From a bacterium (GTDB taxonomy: Bacteria; Bacillota_I; Bacilli_A; RF39; UBA660), in assembly GCA_019421005.1 (NCBI GenBank), contig JAHZGA010000033.1, positions 1-8,394 of the forward strand: a stretch of DNA of 8,394 nt. Direction: 5' to 3'. The first letter of the stretch is position 1. Each line of letters starts with the position of its first letter. The notes beneath the pieces are model-generated. The model ran no database searches. It worked only from the letters and a program-made list of their open reading frames with translations, and was not told the origin of the DNA. The translations under genes were made by a program, and so were the position numbers. Below, one piece after another: positions 5,989 to 8,394 of this stretch.

Positions 5989-6426
5989 TTAATCCTTCTT
6001 TCTTAAATTATTCATTTTATGTTCAGTTAAAATTTGTTCAACTTCTTGATACAAATCTTGATTAATTTTTATTAAACGATTTTTAATATCACGATATAAA
6101 GTCCAATAAGGAATTTTAATTGATTCACTTATTTCTTCAATAGTAAAACCACTTTTTATATATTTTGCAACTAATAAAACCCTATTCCTAACGCTTTCAT
6201 CTTTTATCGTTTGAGGTTTATTTTCACCCAACATTTCAATTATTTTTTCATATTTAATAGGATTTTGAATTAATAATCTATTTATATCTGATTTAATTGT
6301 AACATGACTAACATTTATATCATATTTTTCTAGTTCTTTTTTTATTTTTCTAAAAGAAATATTGTAATTACTTTCCATAATGATAAATAATTCTAATCTT
6401 TGTCTTTCTTCTATAGATGCATCCAT
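5989..6426 (-). CDS. Tandem SpoIIID-like helix-turn-helix DNA-binding protein
   Basis: The C-terminal half (79-143) of this 145-residue protein aligns by eye with Bacillus subtilis SpoIIID, a small sporulation transcription factor. Shared features in order are Arg, AKYI, T..EIS, TLYRDI, RL..INQDL, EV..IL..HK and LR. The N-terminal half (5-72) repeats the pattern: EERQ, FIIMES, FRKIKKEL, VSHVTIKSDINRLL, NP..YE and the closing NK. The protein thus looks like two SpoIIID-type units in one chain, where SpoIIID itself is a single 93-residue unit. The N-half is also reminiscent of the ArgR winged helix (VSHVTIKSDI versus VTQATVSRDI), so a different origin is possible. The start overlaps the lepA stop (TAATG), with GGAGGAAG upstream. 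DNA binding is a strong inference; the target and any sporulation role are unknown. Confidence 0.75.
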   Translation of the reverse strand: MDASIEERQRLELFIIMESNYNISFRKIKKELEKYDINVSHVTIKSDINRLLIQNPIKYEKIIEMLGENKPQTIKDESVRNRVLLVAKYIKSGFTIEEISESIKIPYWTLYRDIKNRLIKINQDLYQEVEQILTEHKMNNLRKKD

Positions 6427-8222
6427 TATTCTTCCTCCATTTTTAAAACAGATAAAAATGCTTCTTCTGGTATTTCTACACTTCCTACCATTTTCATTTT
6501 CTTTTTACCTTCTTTTTGTTTTTCTAAAAGTTTTCTTTTTCTTGAAACATCTCCACCATAACATTTAGCTAATACATTTTTTCTAACAGCTTTTATATCG
6601 GCTCTGGCAATTGCTTTAGAACCAATACTAGCTTGAATAGGAACTTCAAACTGTTGACGTGGAATTAATTTTTTTAGGTTTTCCACTATAGCTTTACCTC
6701 TTTTATAAGCAAAATCTTTATGAACAATTATACTTAAGGCATCTACAACTTCCCCATTTAGTAATATATCCATTTTAACTAAATTACTTTCTTTATATCC
6801 AATTAATTCATAATCAAGCGAAGCATATCCTTTAGAAACTCCTTTTAATTTATCAAAAAAATCATAAACAATTTCAGATAGAGGTATTTCATAATGAATA
6901 TTAACTCTTTTTGGATCAAGATATTCTACTGAAACATAGTTACCTCTTTTATCTTGACATAATTCCATAATTGGACCAATATAATCACTTGGTACAAAAA
7001 TATTAGTTTTAATAAATGGTTCTTTAATTGATTTAATTTTACCTCTTTCAGGCATTTTAGATGGACTATCTATTTTAATTATATCTCCATTAGTTAATTC
7101 TATTTCATAAATAACTGATGGACTAGTTGCAATTATTTCAATTCCATATTCTCTTTCTATTCTTTCTTCAATTATTTCCATATGTAGTAGTCCTAAAAAA
7201 CCTGTTCTAAAACCAAAACCTAAAGCTTTAGAAGTTTCAGGAATAAACTCTAGTGAAGCATCATTTAATTTTAATTTTTCTAAAGCTTCTCTTAAATCTT
7301 TATATTTTGAAGATTGAATTGGATATAAACCACAAAAAACCATTGGTTTCATTGGTTTATATCCGGAAAGACATTCATCAGCTGGATTATTATCTAAAGT
7401 TATTGTATCTCCTACTTTAATATCTTCAATTTTTTTAATACTTGCTGATAAATACCCAACTTCACCAGCTTGTAATATATCTTTTTTAAGTTCATGTGGA
7501 GTATTAACCCCTAGTTCAACTACTTCATAAGTAGAATTAGTAGCCATCATTCTTATTTTATCACCTTTTTTTAAACTACCATTGACAATTCTTATTAAAG
7601 CAATTATTCCTTTATATGGGTCATAATAGCTATCAAAAATCAAAGCTTGTAATTTATTACCAGTAGTTTTAGGTGCAGGTATTTTTTCAATAACTGTTTC
7701 CACTAATTCTTTAATTCCAACTCCTGTTTTAGCACTTGTTAAAATAATTTCATCTTCAGTGAAACCTAAATTATCCATTAATTCTTTTTTTACTTTTTCA
7801 GGATCAGCATTAGGTAAATCGATTTTATTTATAACTGGAATTATTGTTAAGTTATTTTCTAATGCTAGAAAAAGATTAGCAAGTGTTTGAGCTTCTATTC
7901 CTTGCGCAGCATCAACTACTAATATAGCGCCTTCACACGCTGCTAAACTTCTACTAACTTCATAAGTGAAGTCAACATGACCTGGAGTATCAATTAAATG
8001 TAATATATATTCTTCATTTTTATAATTATATTTCAATTGAACAGCATTTAATTTTATAGTTATTCCTCGTTCTTTTTCTAAATCCATATTATCTAAAATT
8101 AAAGATTTCATTTCTCTTTTTTCAATAGCGCCTGTAAGTTCCAAAATACGATTCGCTAAAGAACTTTTACCGTGATCAATATGTGCGATTATAGAAAAAT
8201 TTCTTATGTTTTTTTGCTTCAT
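6426..8222 (-). CDS. lepA: Elongation factor 4 (LepA), translational GTPase
   Basis: This full-length 598-residue LepA (E. coli 599) is a ribosome-binding GTPase thought to act on stalled or mistranslocated ribosomes and in initiation or assembly. G motifs in order are AHIDHGKS (13-20), ERGITI (51-56), DTPGH (78-82, His82 the catalytic residue), NKID (132-135) and SAK (163-165). The LepA-specific C-terminal domain is intact (KAIARADIKAVRKNV and CYGGDVSRKRKLLEKQK, then a Lys-rich tail), which excludes EF-G and TypA. The ATG at 8222 has AAGGTGA 5 bases upstream, and a strong promoter lies just behind. It heads a four-gene unit ending in hemW; lepA next to hemW is a known Bacillus arrangement. 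It is more GC-rich than hemW (7861-7920 is 38% G+C), as expected for a strongly conserved gene. Confidence 0.97.
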   Translation of the reverse strand: MKQKNIRNFSIIAHIDHGKSSLANRILELTGAIEKREMKSLILDNMDLEKERGITIKLNAVQLKYNYKNEEYILHLIDTPGHVDFTYEVSRSLAACEGAILVVDAAQGIEAQTLANLFLALENNLTIIPVINKIDLPNADPEKVKKELMDNLGFTEDEIILTSAKTGVGIKELVETVIEKIPAPKTTGNKLQALIFDSYYDPYKGIIALIRIVNGSLKKGDKIRMMATNSTYEVVELGVNTPHELKKDILQAGEVGYLSASIKKIEDIKVGDTITLDNNPADECLSGYKPMKPMVFCGLYPIQSSKYKDLREALEKLKLNDASLEFIPETSKALGFGFRTGFLGLLHMEIIEERIEREYGIEIIATSPSVIYEIELTNGDIIKIDSPSKMPERGKIKSIKEPFIKTNIFVPSDYIGPIMELCQDKRGNYVSVEYLDPKRVNIHYEIPLSEIVYDFFDKLKGVSKGYASLDYELIGYKESNLVKMDILLNGEVVDALSIIVHKDFAYKRGKAIVENLKKLIPRQQFEVPIQASIGSKAIARADIKAVRKNVLAKCYGGDVSRKRKLLEKQKEGKKKMKMVGSVEIPEEAFLSVLKMEEE

Positions 8223-8244
8223 TCAAATCACCTTTTCTTTTAAG

Positions 8245-8274
8245 ATTATAACATATGACTAACTTAATCTGCAA
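8245..8274 (-). promoter_or_regulatory. Extended -10 promoter of the lepA operon
   Basis: The minus strand has TATAAT at 8250-8245 preceded by TGT, giving TGnTATAAT. A weak -35 box TTGCAG (3 of 6) lies at 8274-8269 with an 18-base spacer. Extended -10 promoters tolerate poor -35 boxes. The AAGGTGA ribosome binding site of lepA follows at 8234-8228. Confidence 0.7.
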
Positions 8275-8394
8275 TATAAATTAAATTTTTTTAAATTACT
8301 AATTTTGACTTTTTAAATAGTTAATCACTTCAAATAAGACTTTTTTGCTTAACAGAAATTAAAAATCTGTAATAAGAAAATGTCAGATATTCAA
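8275..8394. other. Non-coding AT-rich region upstream of the lepA promoter
   Basis: No gene, tRNA or clear terminator is visible here. ACAGA (8352-8356) can pair with TCTGT (8366-8370), and ATCTG (8365-8369) can instead pair with CAGAT (8384-8388). Neither hairpin is followed by a T-run. Short open stretches of about 20 codons exist on the minus strand but have no start codon with a ribosome binding site. The stretch could hold the end of an upstream gene or a divergent start lying mostly outside the window. Confidence 0.4.

Noticed and set aside
6380..6568. Plus-strand open frame opposite the lepA end
   Set aside because: It is antisense to the LepA C-terminus and the start of the helix-turn-helix gene. 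Its Phe/Leu-rich product is what the complement of Lys/Glu-rich coding gives.
8299..8358. Minus-strand open stretch of 19 codons ending EVINYLKSQN before a TAG
   Set aside because: The ending looks protein-like, but a TAA lies just upstream and there is no ATG or ribosome binding site. A decayed gene end is possible but cannot be shown.
8352..8388. Alternative hairpins ACAGA/TCTGT and ATCTG/CAGAT as a riboswitch or attenuator
   Set aside because: They lie upstream of the lepA promoter, so outside its transcript, have 5-base stems and no T-run.
8380..8394. Possible divergent gene beginning ATG TCA GAT ATT CAA at the right edge
   Set aside because: There is no Shine-Dalgarno sequence before the ATG and no convincing plus-strand promoter, and only five codons are visible.
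1..8394. Mycoplasma-type code (TGA as Trp) suggested by the low G+C
   Set aside because: TGA ends thyA and the 102-residue gene exactly at ATGA overlaps with the next starts, and the Trp codon checked in hemW is TGG. The standard bacterial code fits.

Overview
The window is a compact, very AT-rich stretch of a low-GC Gram-positive (Bacillota/Bacilli-like) chromosome. The gut-type, genome-reduced relatives of the Mollicutes are the best guess, and that is inference only. The signs are hand-counted 60-base samples as low as 12-13% G+C in the least conserved genes, near-consensus AGGAGGT-type ribosome binding sites, TATAAT -10 boxes, genes packed with 1-11 base overlaps, and lepA and hemW in the same transcription unit as in Bacillus. 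TGA serves as a stop and the Trp codon checked is TGG, so the code is standard rather than the Mycoplasma code. Every supported gene lies on the minus strand, so transcription runs from the right edge to the left.

Right block (about 8274 down to 4600): an extended -10 promoter precedes lepA (translation factor EF-4/LepA). Three tightly joined genes follow: a 145-residue protein that looks like two SpoIIID-type helix-turn-helix units in tandem, a 102-residue protein I do not recognise, and hemW (radical-SAM heme chaperone-like protein). lepA and hemW are direct neighbours in Bacillus; here two small genes sit between them.

Middle block (4601 to 3482): a single zinc-dependent medium-chain alcohol/polyol dehydrogenase forms a self-contained transcription unit. 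It has an extended -10 promoter, an inverted plus direct repeat of AGTGTC-type sequence that may be an operator, and an intrinsic terminator starting at the base after its stop codon. Two 60-base samples of it are about 35-37% G+C, well above hemW and the GDPD gene.

Left block (3467 down to 68): five overlapping genes encode an HD-domain phosphohydrolase, thymidylate synthase (thyA), dihydrofolate reductase (folA), a thymidylate kinase-type protein (tmk) and a cytoplasmic glycerophosphodiester phosphodiesterase. ThyA makes dTMP and dihydrofolate, FolA recycles the folate, and Tmk phosphorylates dTMP, so three consecutive genes make up a dTMP-to-dTDP module. At the left edge a promoter, a near-perfect ribosome binding site and an ATG mark the start of a further gene that leaves the window.

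No tRNA, rRNA, CRISPR array, insertion sequence or attachment site was seen. There is no gene-free stretch over 300 bases; the longest is the roughly 170 bases upstream of lepA. The most unusual items are the tandem SpoIIID-like regulator with its unknown partner inside the lepA-hemW operon, and the repeat array controlling the dehydrogenase gene.
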